Assembly (NCBI RefSeq): GCF_017912555.1
Contig: NZ_JAERSD010000008.1
Location: 87,846-151,845, forward strand
Length of the DNA stretch: 64,000 nucleotides
From: Bacillus sp. REN3
GTDB lineage: Bacteria; Bacillota; Bacilli; Bacillales; Cytobacillaceae
Direction: 5' to 3'
The notes under the pieces are model-generated. The model did no database searches and was not told where the DNA came from. It saw only the letters and a list, made by a program, of their open reading frames with translations. Shown here in pieces: positions 37,121-45,740 of this stretch. Every line of letters begins with the position of its first letter. The stretch's first letter is position 1. The translations under genes and the position numbers were made by a program.

Positions 37121-37453
37121 CTATTTTCCTTTTGTTTTATCTAAGTAGCTCATACGCGGATTCAAGTATTCGTTAGGGCTTTTCAACTGATAACAGCCTG
37201 TTGCCGCACTATAATCAATGGTCATTTCATCGTCGAAAAAAACTTCCCTTGATGCCTCGATATAGATCGGGAAGCTGTCAGTCCTGATTTCCGTTTCATT
37301 CCTCTCCCGTTCGTCCTCAAGCCAGAGGGCAGCCACACCATTGACCGCGCAGCCGCAGCCGTCTATATCGTATTTCAGCTTCAGGAATCCTGGCTTCCCT
37401 GCCATTTTCTCCTTCAGCTTTTTCTCCGCGGCTGCTGTTACTTTTATTTTCAT
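37121..37453 (-). CDS. yqkB: YqkB, HesB/IscA-like Fe-S biogenesis domain protein
   Basis: The 110-residue protein begins MKIKVTAAAEKKLKEK and has the HesB-like core with a CGCAVNG cysteine pair near residue 33 and the late GCYQLKSPNEYLNPRM segment. It fits YqkB, a small protein of the iron-sulphur biosynthesis superfamily whose role is unproven. The start is chosen at 37453 after an AGG-rich site. Divergent from the CDGSH protein gene. Confidence 0.86.
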   Translation of the reverse strand: MKIKVTAAAEKKLKEKMAGKPGFLKLKYDIDGCGCAVNGVAALWLEDERERNETEIRTDSFPIYIEASREVFFDDEMTIDYSAATGCYQLKSPNEYLNPRMSYLDKTKGK

Positions 37454-37603
37454 TTTCCTGCACTCCTTCCCTGATTTTCTTATTTTACCATACCTTTCTG
37501 GTAAGATTGGATGCAAAACAGTCTCAAAATTGACTTGCAATTTTCCGCTTCAGCTTTTACTATCAAAGATAAATTGTGACAAAGTTGTGAAGGAGTGTTT
37601 TTT

Positions 37604-37819
37604 ATGTCAAAAGTGCAAATCAAAGTAAACGATAACGGTTCATTCAAGGTTTCAGGAGATGTGGAATTATTGGACGGTGCCGGGAACAAATTCGTAACAA
37701 AGCCTGTCTTCTCGCTTTGCCGCTGTGGAATGAGCAAGAACATGCCATTCTGCGATGCTTCCCACAAAGGGAAATTCGAATCGGCTGTACGCGCTCCACA
37801 ATCGGAAGAAACAGAATAA
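37604..37819 (+). CDS. CDGSH-type iron-sulphur domain protein
   Basis: The 71-residue protein carries the CDGSH-type 2Fe-2S ligand set: CRCGMSKNMPFCDASHKG, that is Cys-x-Cys, then Cys-Asp-x-x-His. These mitoNEET-like proteins bind a redox-active cluster through three Cys and one His. AAGGAG lies 8 bases before ATG 37604. It is next to the HesB-like gene, so both may relate to Fe-S handling. Confidence 0.92.
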   Translation: MSKVQIKVNDNGSFKVSGDVELLDGAGNKFVTKPVFSLCRCGMSKNMPFCDASHKGKFESAVRAPQSEETE

Positions 37820-37863
37820 AATCATTTCCTGGCGCTGGGTTTTCCCATCGCTTTTTTGTCTGT

Positions 37864-38202
37864 TCACCATTCTTCTGCATGCCTGACATCGGCAATCGCT
37901 GCTATTTCGATGCGATGGACTTCTTCAAACCGGTCGACGACATGCAATTTCTGCCCGAGTTCGTCCCAATAATGAATTTTCCCGATCACAAGCTCATATT
38001 TCCGCCGCCGATAGTAAGCGATGCTGACAGGGCGATTGAACTCCATCGCTTCAAGGATGGTGTCATTCAGCTGCTCAAGTTGCTGTTCATCAAGCTGCTT
38101 CTCTTTTTCGTATTGGTCTTCCTGCGCCCAGTCACGCAGCAGCTTCACATGTTCAGGAAGCATCATGGAAGTCCATTTGATTCTTCCGCGGTCACGAATC
38201 AT
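37864..38202 (-). CDS. YolD-like family protein
   Basis: The 112-residue protein has the YolD-like pattern (RGRIKWTSMMLPEHVKLL at the start and a YYRRRKYELVIGKIHYWDE segment in the second half). Such genes accompany Y-family polymerases of the UvrX/YqjW type in Bacillaceae. It lies 24 bases after the polymerase gene and is probably co-transcribed under LexA control (YqjX position in B. subtilis). Confidence 0.9.
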   Translation of the reverse strand: MIRDRGRIKWTSMMLPEHVKLLRDWAQEDQYEKEKQLDEQQLEQLNDTILEAMEFNRPVSIAYYRRRKYELVIGKIHYWDELGQKLHVVDRFEEVHRIEIAAIADVRHAEEW

Positions 38203-38226
38203 TCAATCTCCTCCTTCTGCCAGGCC

Positions 38227-39486
38227 TCAGCCTTTATGCCCGCCGACAAGGCGCGCGCGCTGCCTTGCTGTCCCTGCTGCTGTATACGATACGGCCCGCA
38301 GCAGCGCTCCGGGGCCATAGCGGCCGCGAATGCGGTCCATGACATAGCCAAGCTCCTTCTTTTTCCAGCCATTCACATTGAACAGATCCAACTGGAATTG
38401 GCTGTCCCCGACAAGGTTGCCAAGGGAAATCGAAATACTGCGGACCGTTTTTCCGGTGTAGTTTTCAGCAAAAAGCTCAAGACAGACCCGATACAAATCC
38501 ATCGTGATGTTCGTCGGTTCTTCAACCGTCCTGGAACGATGGAAACCTCCGCCAAATTCGTCCTGGCTATAGCCGACTCCAAAGCTGATTGTCCGGCCCG
38601 CCTTCCCATGGCTCCTCGCCCTTCTTGCCACCTCCTCGCACATTTCGAGAATGACATGCTTGATTTCCTCTTCCTCCTTATAATCACGAAGCAAAATCTG
38701 GCTCTTCCCGAAGCTGATCTGTCCTTCCATGATTGGAGCGCCGATTTCCGATAAATCGATTCCCCACGCATGCCAGTAAAGCTGGTTGCCCATGATGCCA
38801 AACTTTTTCTCGAGTTTTTCAAGATCATAGCGGGCAAGCTGGCCTACAGTGAAAATCCCCATGCTGTTCAGCGTTTTCTCGACGCGCCGGCCAATCCCCC
38901 ACATTTCCCTGAGCGGCGAGACGTTCCATAGCTTTGTCTGTACATCATCATACGTCCATTCGGCTATTCCTTCTTTCTTCGCCTCGAGGTCAAGGCACAG
39001 CTTCGACATCAACATATTCGGACCGATTCCGATCGCGCACGGCAGCTGGAATTCACGCTCGATATCATCCTTGATTTTCCTGGCGATCGAGATAGCATCA
39101 CCCCACAGCTTCGATGCGCCATCAACCTTGATGAAGCTTTCATCGACACTGTAGGTGTGAATCGCTTCCTTCGGGACATAACGATTGAACACACGGGAAA
39201 TTTCAGTGGAAATTCGCAGATACGTTGACATTTGCGGATCAACGATGATAATCCGCGGGTCCTTCGGAATCTCAAACATCCTTGAACCGGTTTTAATCCC
39301 GAAATCTTTTTTAAGTCGGGGTGAAGCTGCGAGGACGACGCTTCCCGGGCGGTCGAGGTTGCCTACGACAGCCAGATGGCAATCAAGGGGGTCAAGGCCT
39401 CGCATGACCGCAGAACAGCTGGCATAGAAGCTTTTCATATCCACACATAGGATTTTATTGTGCGGCATTTCACTGTAATCGACCAT
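38227..39486 (-). CDS. yqjW: Y-family DNA polymerase YqjW/UvrX (lesion bypass)
   Basis: The 419-residue ImpB/MucB/SamB-type polymerase has the catalytic acid in ILCVDMKSFYASC near residue 12 and SVDESFIKVDG near 111, then a helix-hairpin-helix part (REMWGIGRRVEKTLNSMGI) and the little-finger domain. It should bypass lesions after DNA damage. The ATG at 39486 follows GAAAGGAGA. Two LexA-like boxes lie 155-207 bases upstream. Confidence 0.92.
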   Translation of the reverse strand: MVDYSEMPHNKILCVDMKSFYASCSAVMRGLDPLDCHLAVVGNLDRPGSVVLAASPRLKKDFGIKTGSRMFEIPKDPRIIIVDPQMSTYLRISTEISRVFNRYVPKEAIHTYSVDESFIKVDGASKLWGDAISIARKIKDDIEREFQLPCAIGIGPNMLMSKLCLDLEAKKEGIAEWTYDDVQTKLWNVSPLREMWGIGRRVEKTLNSMGIFTVGQLARYDLEKLEKKFGIMGNQLYWHAWGIDLSEIGAPIMEGQISFGKSQILLRDYKEEEEIKHVILEMCEEVARRARSHGKAGRTISFGVGYSQDEFGGGFHRSRTVEEPTNITMDLYRVCLELFAENYTGKTVRSISISLGNLVGDSQFQLDLFNVNGWKKKELGYVMDRIRGRYGPGALLRAVSYTAAGTARQRARLVGGHKG

Positions 39487-39640
39487 GCACCTTTCTCCTT
39501 TCAAAAACTGCTTTTATCAAACTGTATTGCATCATCTGAAATTTTTTAGCGGAACCGGTGTCTTTCTGGTAATTGCCTGATTTTCCGGAGACTATCAATT
39601 TGTTCCGGAAAAGTGCTGTTTTTTCAAAATAGCCTCAACA

Positions 39641-39654
39641 GGAACATTTGTTCT
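39641..39654. promoter_or_regulatory. LexA (SOS) box 1
   Basis: GGAACATTTGTTCT has the perfect GAAC-N4-GTTC core of the B. subtilis LexA/DinR box (CGAACNNNNGTTCG), in the gap between yqjW and yqzH. It most likely controls the yqjW-yolD unit. Confidence 0.75.
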
Positions 39655-39679
39655 ATTCCATTATACCCATAATATTAAG

Positions 39680-39693
39680 CGAATATGCGTTCG
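39680..39693. promoter_or_regulatory. LexA (SOS) box 2
   Basis: CGAATATGCGTTCG matches CGAACNNNNGTTCG with one mismatch. It lies 25 bases from box 1, nearer yqzH, so divergent control of yqjW and yqzH is likely. Confidence 0.7.
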
Positions 39694-39827
39694 GTTTCAA
39701 TGGAAATTTTACGGCGGGATTCCTTAATTACGGTTTAGATGGGGGGCCGTTCCAGAAATGGACGATTTTGCAGAAGGCTGTTAAAAGCCGAAAAAACAAG
39801 TATAATCGGGGATGAGGTGCTGATAAA

Positions 39828-40022
39828 ATGGATAAGAAACTGATTCGGAAAATGGTCCAGAAATGCCTCGTGCAATACAGGCATGATGATGATGCGCTTC
39901 CATTCAGCGAGCGGGACTTCGAGGAAATTCACGGGAAGATTATCGATTTGAAAGAGCGGGAGCCTGAAGCAGAACTGCATGAGATCATCAATGATGTCGT
40001 TTATGAGTTCTTGGTTACATAA
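39828..40022 (+). CDS. yqzH: YqzH family protein
   Basis: The 64-residue acidic helical protein (MDKKLIRKMVQKCLVQY to INDVVYEFLVT) matches YqzH in length, ends and position. In B. subtilis yqzH is an SOS gene beside yqjW and yqjX. GAGGTG precedes the ATG. Divergent from yqjW across the LexA boxes. Function unknown. Confidence 0.78.
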   Translation: MDKKLIRKMVQKCLVQYRHDDDALPFSERDFEEIHGKIIDLKEREPEAELHEIINDVVYEFLVT

Positions 40023-40026
40023 AAAT

Positions 40027-40055
40027 AAAAGCGTGAACCGGGATTCACGCTTTTT
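40027..40055. terminator. Bidirectional terminator between yqzH and the sigma/anti-sigma remnant
   Basis: AAAAGCGTGAA (40027-40037) and TTCACGCTTTT (40044-40054) make an 11-bp stem with A/T runs on both sides, serving the convergent units. Confidence 0.88.
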
Positions 40056-40064
40056 ATCCAAAAA

Positions 40065-40548
40065 TCACTTCAGCCTGATATTTGCTTCACCTTTAATCCT
40101 CGTTGGATAATCGGTGATTTTCAGGGTGATTGGGCCGGGAGCGGCTCCTTCATTAAAATATGGAATGAATATTTCCTTTATGCCGATGTCGCTTCTCCAC
40201 GTTGTGGAATGCCCGCTATTGACGATCTTCCCCTTGGCATCCACCGCATCATAAAAAGGGGTGATCCCTTCCATTTCGGCGTCCTGCTTGAAGGTGAATT
40301 TAGATCGTTCCCTTCGCGGCTGACTCTATCAAGACGCCCGTCATGCGGAGCCTTCAGGATTTTGAGCTTTTCAGGGTCTACCGCTACTTCAAGCTGGTCT
40401 TTGTCAAGCGCACGCAGCGAGTCATCGTCTGCATTCCTTAAATAACTCAAAGCAATCCGGTACAGACGGGTTTTGTGAAGCTGCATAAGTTCATAGAACG
40501 CAGCATCGTCACCCTTTTGGCCTTGAAGGCCAGCTCTTCAAGCTCCAA
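40065..40548 (-). pseudogene. Degraded chimera: ECF sigma factor start joined to anti-sigma factor end
   Basis: GGGGAAGG and a TTG at 40548 open a frame ELEELAFKAK that continues, after a one-base shift, as GDDAAFYELMQLHKTRLYRIALSYLRNADD, the N-terminus of an extracytoplasmic-function sigma factor (shown here in parts). It then runs straight into a segment (DPEKLKILKAPHDGRLDRV) and, after a second one-base shift near 40300, MEGITPFYDAVDAKGK and ITDYPTRIKGEANIRLK, typical of the outer domain of DUF4179/DUF5643 anti-sigma factors. Region 4 of sigma and the membrane helix of the anti-sigma are missing. An internal deletion across an adjacent sigma/anti-sigma pair explains this. Confidence 0.8.
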
Positions 40549-40613
40549 CGTTCCTTCCCCTTGACTCTGTATCTATATACTAGACATCGAAGACGCAAAA
40601 AAGTTTTCTGTTT

Positions 40614-40642
40614 TAAAAAAACCGCCAAAAAAGTTTGGCGGT
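40614..40642 (-). terminator. Terminator of yqjQ
   Basis: AACCGCCAAA and TTTGGCGGTT (40620-40642) form a 10-bp stem with T-run on the minus strand after yqjQ. Confidence 0.9.
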
Positions 40643-40653
40643 TCAAATCCTGG

Positions 40654-41445
40654 TTATTTTTGATTGAATGCTTTCTTGCCAAGCCGTTCGAATGCCCGGG
40701 GGAATAGGCTGTAAAAAATGCTGCCGGCGTTCATCCAGCGCGGGAGGTTGATTTCTCTCGTCTTTGTCATCATCCTGTCGACAACCTGCCTTGCAACATA
40801 TTCAGGCTGGAGCATGAACCGTTCGACATTCTTGACGTATGTACCCTGCTTATCGGCTATATTGAAGAAATTCGTGGCGATTGGGCCGGGATTGACGGAG
40901 GTGACAAATACATTGTCTTCTGCGAGCTCCATCCGCAGGCTGTTCGTATAGCCAAGCACCGCATGTTTCGTTGCCGAGTACACGCTCGACTTCGGTGTGG
41001 CGATCTTTCCAGCCTGTGAAGCAATATTGATGATATGCCCGCTTCTCCGCTGTTTCATGCCCGGCAGCACCATCGAGGTGCACGCCATCAGGCCAATGAC
41101 ATTCACAGCAAACATCGACTTGATTTCTTCGATTTTTGCCTCGTGGGCCAGATCGAAGATTCCGAAGCCCGCGTTATTAACGAGAATGTCCGCATGGCCG
41201 ATTTCTGAAAGGACCATGCCAAACATGGCTTTGATTGCGTCCGTATCGGAAACGTCCAGCTGATGGACATCCACTTTTACACTATGCATGGACTCAAGTT
41301 CTCCCTTGAGCGCCTGCAACTTATCAATCCCCCTGGCCAGGAGGACAAGGTTCGCACCCCTTTCGGCGCACAGCCTGGCGATCTCGGCTCCGATCCCTCC
41401 TGATGCCCCGGTAATGATGATGTTTTTCCCTGTTAATGACTGCAA
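40654..41445 (-). CDS. yqjQ: Short-chain dehydrogenase YqjQ
   Basis: The 263-residue Rossmann-fold oxidoreductase has the cofactor motif TGASGGIG near residue 13, NNAG near 91 and the catalytic YSATK near 158 with Ser upstream (NIASQAG). Substrate unknown. It lies 12 bases after yqjP in one operon, as in B. subtilis. Confidence 0.93.
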   Translation of the reverse strand: MQSLTGKNIIITGASGGIGAEIARLCAERGANLVLLARGIDKLQALKGELESMHSVKVDVHQLDVSDTDAIKAMFGMVLSEIGHADILVNNAGFGIFDLAHEAKIEEIKSMFAVNVIGLMACTSMVLPGMKQRRSGHIINIASQAGKIATPKSSVYSATKHAVLGYTNSLRMELAEDNVFVTSVNPGPIATNFFNIADKQGTYVKNVERFMLQPEYVARQVVDRMMTKTREINLPRWMNAGSIFYSLFPRAFERLGKKAFNQK

Positions 41446-41457
41446 TTCGATTTCACC

Positions 41458-42423
41458 TCATTTTGCTGTATACATGAAGGTTGGCCCTTCTTCCCGGACT
41501 TCAACCGCGTCCATCGCCTGCAAATAATCCAGCTGCCCGACGGTTTCGGAAATCGTCAGGTTCAGTTCCCGTTCAAAGACAGCCGGGAATAATAGACGGC
41601 AGATTTCAAAAACCGTAAGCGATTTGCCTTCAAGCATTTTCCTGACCTGCATTGCCCTGTCATGCTGGCGTGACAAGCGCTTTTCGATCAAACTGTGAAG
41701 CCCGGAGATTTCCGTGCCGTGCCCCGTGTATACCTGGCCGGCCGGAATACCTAGTAATTTCTCCAGCGAGGCATTGTACTGGACGAGCGGACGCGGACGC
41801 TCCACTTTTCCTGGAAGTGGCGGTTCGAGCAATGGATTCGGTGAGATCCCAGCCAAGATCGTATCCCCCGCAATCATCGCTCCATCTTTTTCCCTGGAAA
41901 GGACAATGTGGCTTTGGGCATGGCCCGGCGTCTCAATGACCCTCCATCCAGGAAGGGCAGGCGGCTCATCCGTTTCCAAAATCGTCCCGGACAATGAACG
42001 GTCACACGAAAATACCATTGTTTTCTTCATTATTTTAACTGACGGGCTGAAATAATGCTCGGGAATGCCGAATTGCGGAAAAATCTTTTCAAAGAATGCT
42101 TGATGCTCGCTTTCAAACCCGGCATTCTTTTTGATGTACCTTTCATTAAGCGGATGGCCATACACTTCAAGGTCCGGCCGCAGATAATCCAAGAGCCCCA
42201 CGTGATCTGGATGGTGATGAGTCAGGATGACCTGCTCGATATCTTCAGGTTTCAGCTTCAACTCAGCCAGCTGATCCTTAAAGGACTCCCACGCCTCGTC
42301 TGTCTTCGTACCCGCATCCACAAGCGTGAGCCGGTCCCCTTTTATCAAATAAGCATTCACATCGCCGACCGGAAAAGGCGTCGGCAAGGTAAGCTTAGCA
42401 ATTCCATCTTTCCATTCTGTCAT
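41458..42423 (-). CDS. yqjP: Metallo-beta-lactamase-fold hydrolase YqjP
   Basis: The 321-residue protein has the metal motif THHHPDHVG near residue 69, then TPGHAQSH near 167, the AGDT aspartate near 187 and a final GHGTE histidine near 238, a full binuclear metal site. The C-terminal winged-helix-like part resembles YqjP/LACTB2 proteins. The substrate is not known. Upstream of yqjQ in one unit. Confidence 0.92.
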   Translation of the reverse strand: MTEWKDGIAKLTLPTPFPVGDVNAYLIKGDRLTLVDAGTKTDEAWESFKDQLAELKLKPEDIEQVILTHHHPDHVGLLDYLRPDLEVYGHPLNERYIKKNAGFESEHQAFFEKIFPQFGIPEHYFSPSVKIMKKTMVFSCDRSLSGTILETDEPPALPGWRVIETPGHAQSHIVLSREKDGAMIAGDTILAGISPNPLLEPPLPGKVERPRPLVQYNASLEKLLGIPAGQVYTGHGTEISGLHSLIEKRLSRQHDRAMQVRKMLEGKSLTVFEICRLLFPAVFERELNLTISETVGQLDYLQAMDAVEVREEGPTFMYTAK

Positions 42424-42609
42424 TTTTTCTGCACCTCAAACATTATATTTACATAGATAAAAACAGCGCTTATTTTCCTGCTCCCCAATTTTTCCTGCAT
42501 CAGGCATGCCTGCAACCATTTTTCCAATATATAAAAATAAGTTTACCTTTAAAGGCGATAAATGTCATTCATTTGCCGAAATATTTTCAGAAAAAACTAA
42601 TAATTTCCC

Positions 42610-42639
42610 TTGACAAACCGCTTGTCCATCTTGCATAAT
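42610..42639 (+). promoter_or_regulatory. Promoter of the proI leader
   Basis: TTGACA (42610-42615) and CATAAT (42634-42639) are 18 bases apart, about 30 bases before the T-box leader. Confidence 0.78.
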
Positions 42640-42667
42640 CACTATTAAAACTTAATGAAATAAAAAA

Positions 42668-42905
42668 GCACTTGAGCAAGACGAGTAGACAGGAATGGTG
42701 CAAGAGAGCGGAGCCCAGCGGCTGGAAGGCACCGCCACCCTCTTCATGTTGAACCCTACCTTGCAAGCTTCCAGGCAAACCTGGGCGTACACCGGCGTTA
42801 ACGGATCTTGAGCTGCACTTTCCTGGCTTCGGCCGGAGGTGAATGAAGGTGGTACCACGGAAGCATGGCCTTTCGTCCTTTTAAGGATGAAAGGCCTTTT
42901 TATTT
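42668..42905 (+). promoter_or_regulatory. T-box riboswitch (tRNA-Pro) upstream of proI
   Basis: The leader has the T-box sequence AAGGTGGTACCACGG (42846-42860) and, after it, a strong terminator stem GGCCTTTC..GAAAGGCC (42867-42895) with a T-run. Upstream, Stem I carries the specifier region near 42756 (GAACCCTACC), in which CCT followed by A reads as a proline codon. Uncharged tRNA-Pro would pair and favour the antiterminator, switching on proI when proline is scarce. T-box and terminator are seen directly; the specifier is read by pattern. Confidence 0.9.
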
Positions 42906-43021
42906 TAATTTTTGCTAATGCCTGAATGAAAGGGATTCAGTTTTTTTAGGCGAAGGTTCTTGTTCCAAAGAAAGTTCCCGTAACACATACTTATTTTTAA
43001 AAACACATGGAGGCGATCTGG

Positions 43022-43867
43022 ATGAAGAAGCTTGTTTTTGTTGGCGCAGGTTCGATGGCAGAAGCGATGATTTCCGGTATAGAGGCAAGCGGGCTTCTTC
43101 CGGGAGAGCGAATATGGATCACAAATAAGCAGGATAACGGGAGGCTTAGGAAACTTGAACAAAAGTATGGCATAAAAGCGACATATGACCATGCTCAATT
43201 GTTCTTCGACGCCGATGCCGTTGTACTGGCGATGAAACCGAAGGATGCTGCCGCGGCACTTGGAGAAATCCAGCCTTATCTTGAGGAAGGCATGCTTGTC
43301 ATATCAGTCCTCGCTGGTGTATCGATCGCCGCCATCGAGGCTGCTGCCGGAAAATCGCTCGCAGTGGTTCGGGCGATGCCGAACACTTCAGCTGCAATCG
43401 GAAAATCGGCCACTGCATTTGCTGTGAATGGACATGTCAGCTTGTTGCAAAAAATGCTTGTCAAGGAGCTTTTCAACACAATCGGCTCGACAGCGATTGT
43501 CGAAGAATACCAGCTGGATGCGGTCACCGGACTGTCCGGGAGCGGTCCAGCCTATATCTATTATCTTGTCGAGGCTATGGAAAAAAGCGCCACGGAAATC
43601 GGGCTCGAAAAACACACAGCCAAACAGCTGATCATCCAGACCATACTCGGCGCCGCCGAAATGCTGGCAAAATCGGAAAAAGAGCCTGGCCAGCTTCGTT
43701 TCGAGGTCACAAGTCCTGGCGGGACAACAGAAGCCGGAATCAGTATCCTTGAACAGCATGGCGTCCAGGATGCCTTCATTTCCTGTATCAAGGAAGCGAC
43801 TGCGCAATCAAGGAAGCTCGGACGTTTGCTTGGCAGCGAGCTGGCTGGTGCTAGCCGGCGCTTTTAG
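43022..43867 (+). CDS. proI: Pyrroline-5-carboxylate reductase
   Basis: The 281-residue enzyme makes proline from pyrroline-5-carboxylate with NAD(P)H. Rossmann motif FVGAGSMAEAMISG at the start, VRAMPNTSAAIG near residue 120, and the ProC signature SGPAYIYYLVEAM with TSPGGTTEAGI later. ATG 43022 follows GGAGG at 8 bases. A proline T-box controls it, as for proI of B. subtilis, which is at the same place (YqjO). Confidence 0.95.
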   Translation: MKKLVFVGAGSMAEAMISGIEASGLLPGERIWITNKQDNGRLRKLEQKYGIKATYDHAQLFFDADAVVLAMKPKDAAAALGEIQPYLEEGMLVISVLAGVSIAAIEAAAGKSLAVVRAMPNTSAAIGKSATAFAVNGHVSLLQKMLVKELFNTIGSTAIVEEYQLDAVTGLSGSGPAYIYYLVEAMEKSATEIGLEKHTAKQLIIQTILGAAEMLAKSEKEPGQLRFEVTSPGGTTEAGISILEQHGVQDAFISCIKEATAQSRKLGRLLGSELAGASRRF

Positions 43868-43918
43868 GTCGTTTACTGGAGAAATGTTATGTATACTCAA
43901 GGTTTCAATTTGAGGTAA

Positions 43919-43976
43919 AGACCAAATTTTTTCTTTAAGCCGGAAGCCCTGTTATACTAAAAATATATTTTGGTCT
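43919..43976 (+). promoter_or_regulatory. Inverted repeat flanking the namA promoter
   Basis: AGACCAAA (43919-43926) and TTTGGTCT (43969-43976) are perfect complements 42 bases apart. Between them is TATACT (43953-43958), a good -10 with only a weak -35, so the arms bracket the promoter. A looping or two-site repressor is possible. The namA start is 23 bases downstream. Confidence 0.45.
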
Positions 43977-43998
43977 ACGAAAGAAGGAGGCTTCTGCA

Positions 43999-45021
43999 TT
44001 GGAAACAAAGTTATTTTCACCATTTGAAATCAAAGGGCTGACACTTAAGAACCGCGTTGTCATGGCGCCGATGTGCATGTATTCCTGTGAAAAAGAAGAT
44101 GGGATCGCAACCGATTGGCATATTGCCCACTATACGAGCAGGGCAGTCGGACAGGTAGGCTTGATCATCCTGGAAGCGACTGCCGTGACGCCGCAGGGGC
44201 GGATCTCTCCACAGGACCTGGGTATTTGGAGTGATGACCATATCCCGGGACTTGCAAGATTGGTTGAACAAATCAAGTTGAATGGCGCTGCGGCCGGCAT
44301 CCAGATCGCCCATGCCGGAAGGAAAGCGGAGATAAGAGAAGAAATCGTCGCCCCTTCCGCCCTGGCATTCAATGAGCGTTACAAAGAGCCTAAAGCAATG
44401 ACTGGAGAGGAAATCAAAGAAACGGTCGAAGCCTTCAGGCAGGCGGCAGAAAGAGCAAAAAAGGCCGGATTTGATGTCATCGAAATCCATGCGGCCCATG
44501 GCTACCTGATCAACCAGTTCCTTTCTCCGCTGACGAACAAGCGTAAGGATGAATACGGCGGTACAGCAGAGAATAGGTTCCGCTTTCTCCGCGAAGTCAC
44601 AGAAGCAGTTAAATCTGTCTGGGACGGACCGCTGTTCGTCAGGGTATCAGCCTGTGATTACAATGAAGAAGGCCTGACTGTGGATGATTATGCAACTATG
44701 GCAGCCTGGCTTAAGGAGCTTGGCGTTGACTTGATCGATGTCAGTTCCGGGGCTGTCGTCCCTGCGAGGATTCCAGTGTATCCTGGCTATCAGGTGAAAT
44801 TCGCCGAAAAGATCAAGCATGGTGCGGAAATAGCAACTGGAGCCGTCGGTTTGATCACATCCGGCATCCAGGCTGAAGAGATTCTCCAGAACGGCCGCGC
44901 CGATCTGATCTTCATTGCCCGCGAACTGCTCCGTGACCCATATTGGCCGCGGACTGCCGCCAAAGAACTCGGCACAAGCATCGAACCCCCGAAGCAATAC
45001 AGCCGCGGCTGGGTATTTTAA
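43999..45021 (+). CDS. namA: NADPH dehydrogenase NamA (old yellow enzyme, YqjM)
   Basis: The 340-residue FMN-dependent ene-reductase has [16 protein letters not shown] near residue 20 with the redox-tuning Cys, the substrate-binding [17 protein letters not shown] segment near 165 (His-x-x-His type), and [14 protein letters not shown] near 312. Length equals YqjM, which reduces activated alkenes, quinones and nitro compounds under oxidative stress. TTG start after AAGGAGG. Follows proI as a separate unit. Confidence 0.95.
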   Translation: METKLFSPFEIKGLTLKNRVVMAPMCMYSCEKEDGIATDWHIAHYTSRAVGQVGLIILEATAVTPQGRISPQDLGIWSDDHIPGLARLVEQIKLNGAAAGIQIAHAGRKAEIREEIVAPSALAFNERYKEPKAMTGEEIKETVEAFRQAAERAKKAGFDVIEIHAAHGYLINQFLSPLTNKRKDEYGGTAENRFRFLREVTEAVKSVWDGPLFVRVSACDYNEEGLTVDDYATMAAWLKELGVDLIDVSSGAVVPARIPVYPGYQVKFAEKIKHGAEIATGAVGLITSGIQAEEILQNGRADLIFIARELLRDPYWPRTAAKELGTSIEPPKQYSRGWVF

Positions 45022-45033
45022 TAAATGTGTGGG

Positions 45034-45064
45034 GTCGGCATTCTTTATGCCGGCTCCTTTTTTG
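45034..45064 (+). terminator. Terminator of namA
   Basis: GTCGGCAT and ATGCCGGC (45034-45054) pair over 8 bp with one G-T, then TCCTTTTTT. Confidence 0.85.
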
Positions 45065-45084
45065 TAGTTTGGATCCAATCATAA

Positions 45085-45740
45085 AAGAACCCGGCTGATT
45101 CACTTTCAAACGGGGGGTTATTGTAAAATATTGGGGAAACGGGAGATTATGCATGCTGATTAGGAGATTATCGTCCCCAATCGGGAGATTAAGGGCTGCC
45201 ATTGGGAGATTATGAGCCCTGATCGGGAGAATACGGCAATAGATCAGGAGATTATCGGTTTGGATGGAAAATTGCAGCCATCTCCTTTAGATTCAATCAT
45301 TAAAAACCCCGGCTGATTCACTTTCGAACGGGGAGTATTGTAAAATATTGGGGAAACGGAGATTATGCATGCTGATTAGGAGATTATCGTCCCCAAACGG
45401 GAGATTAAGGGCTGCCATTGGGAGATTATGAGCCCTGATCGGGAGAATACGGCAATAGATCAGGAGATTATCGGTTTGGATGGAAAATTGCAGCCATCTC
45501 CTTTAGATTCAATCATTAAAAACCCCGGCTGATTCACTTTCGAACGGGGATTATTGTAAAATATTGGGGAAACGGGAGATTATGCATGCTGATTAGGAGA
45601 TTATGGTGCCCAAATGGGAGATTAAGGGCTGCCATTGGGAGATTATGAGCCCTGATCGGGAGAATACGGCAATAGATCGGGAGATTATCGGTTTGGATGG
45701 AAAATTGCAGCCATCTTCCTTTAAATCCAATCATAAAAAA
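45085..45740. repeat. Three tandem copies of a 217-bp unit with nested 21-bp repeats
   Basis: CCCGGCTGATTCACTTTC starts at 45090, 45308, 45524 and again, as a partial copy, at 45741, so the period is 216-218 bases. Copies are nearly identical. Inside each unit six shorter repeats of about 21 bases share the core GGGAGATTA (or AGGAGATTA, GGGAGAATA) with varying 10-12 base fillers such as TGCATGCTGATTA or AGGGCTGCCATT. The 21-base period is seven codons; on the minus strand it reads as peptide heptads with an NLP core (HNLPMAA, LNLPFGH), but no ribosome site supports a gene. No transposase is present. Confidence 0.95.

Noticed and set aside
45085..45740. CRISPR array
   Set aside because: The constant part is only about 9 bases, repeats lack a dyad, spacers are 11-12 bases and recur in each 217-bp copy, and no cas gene is near.
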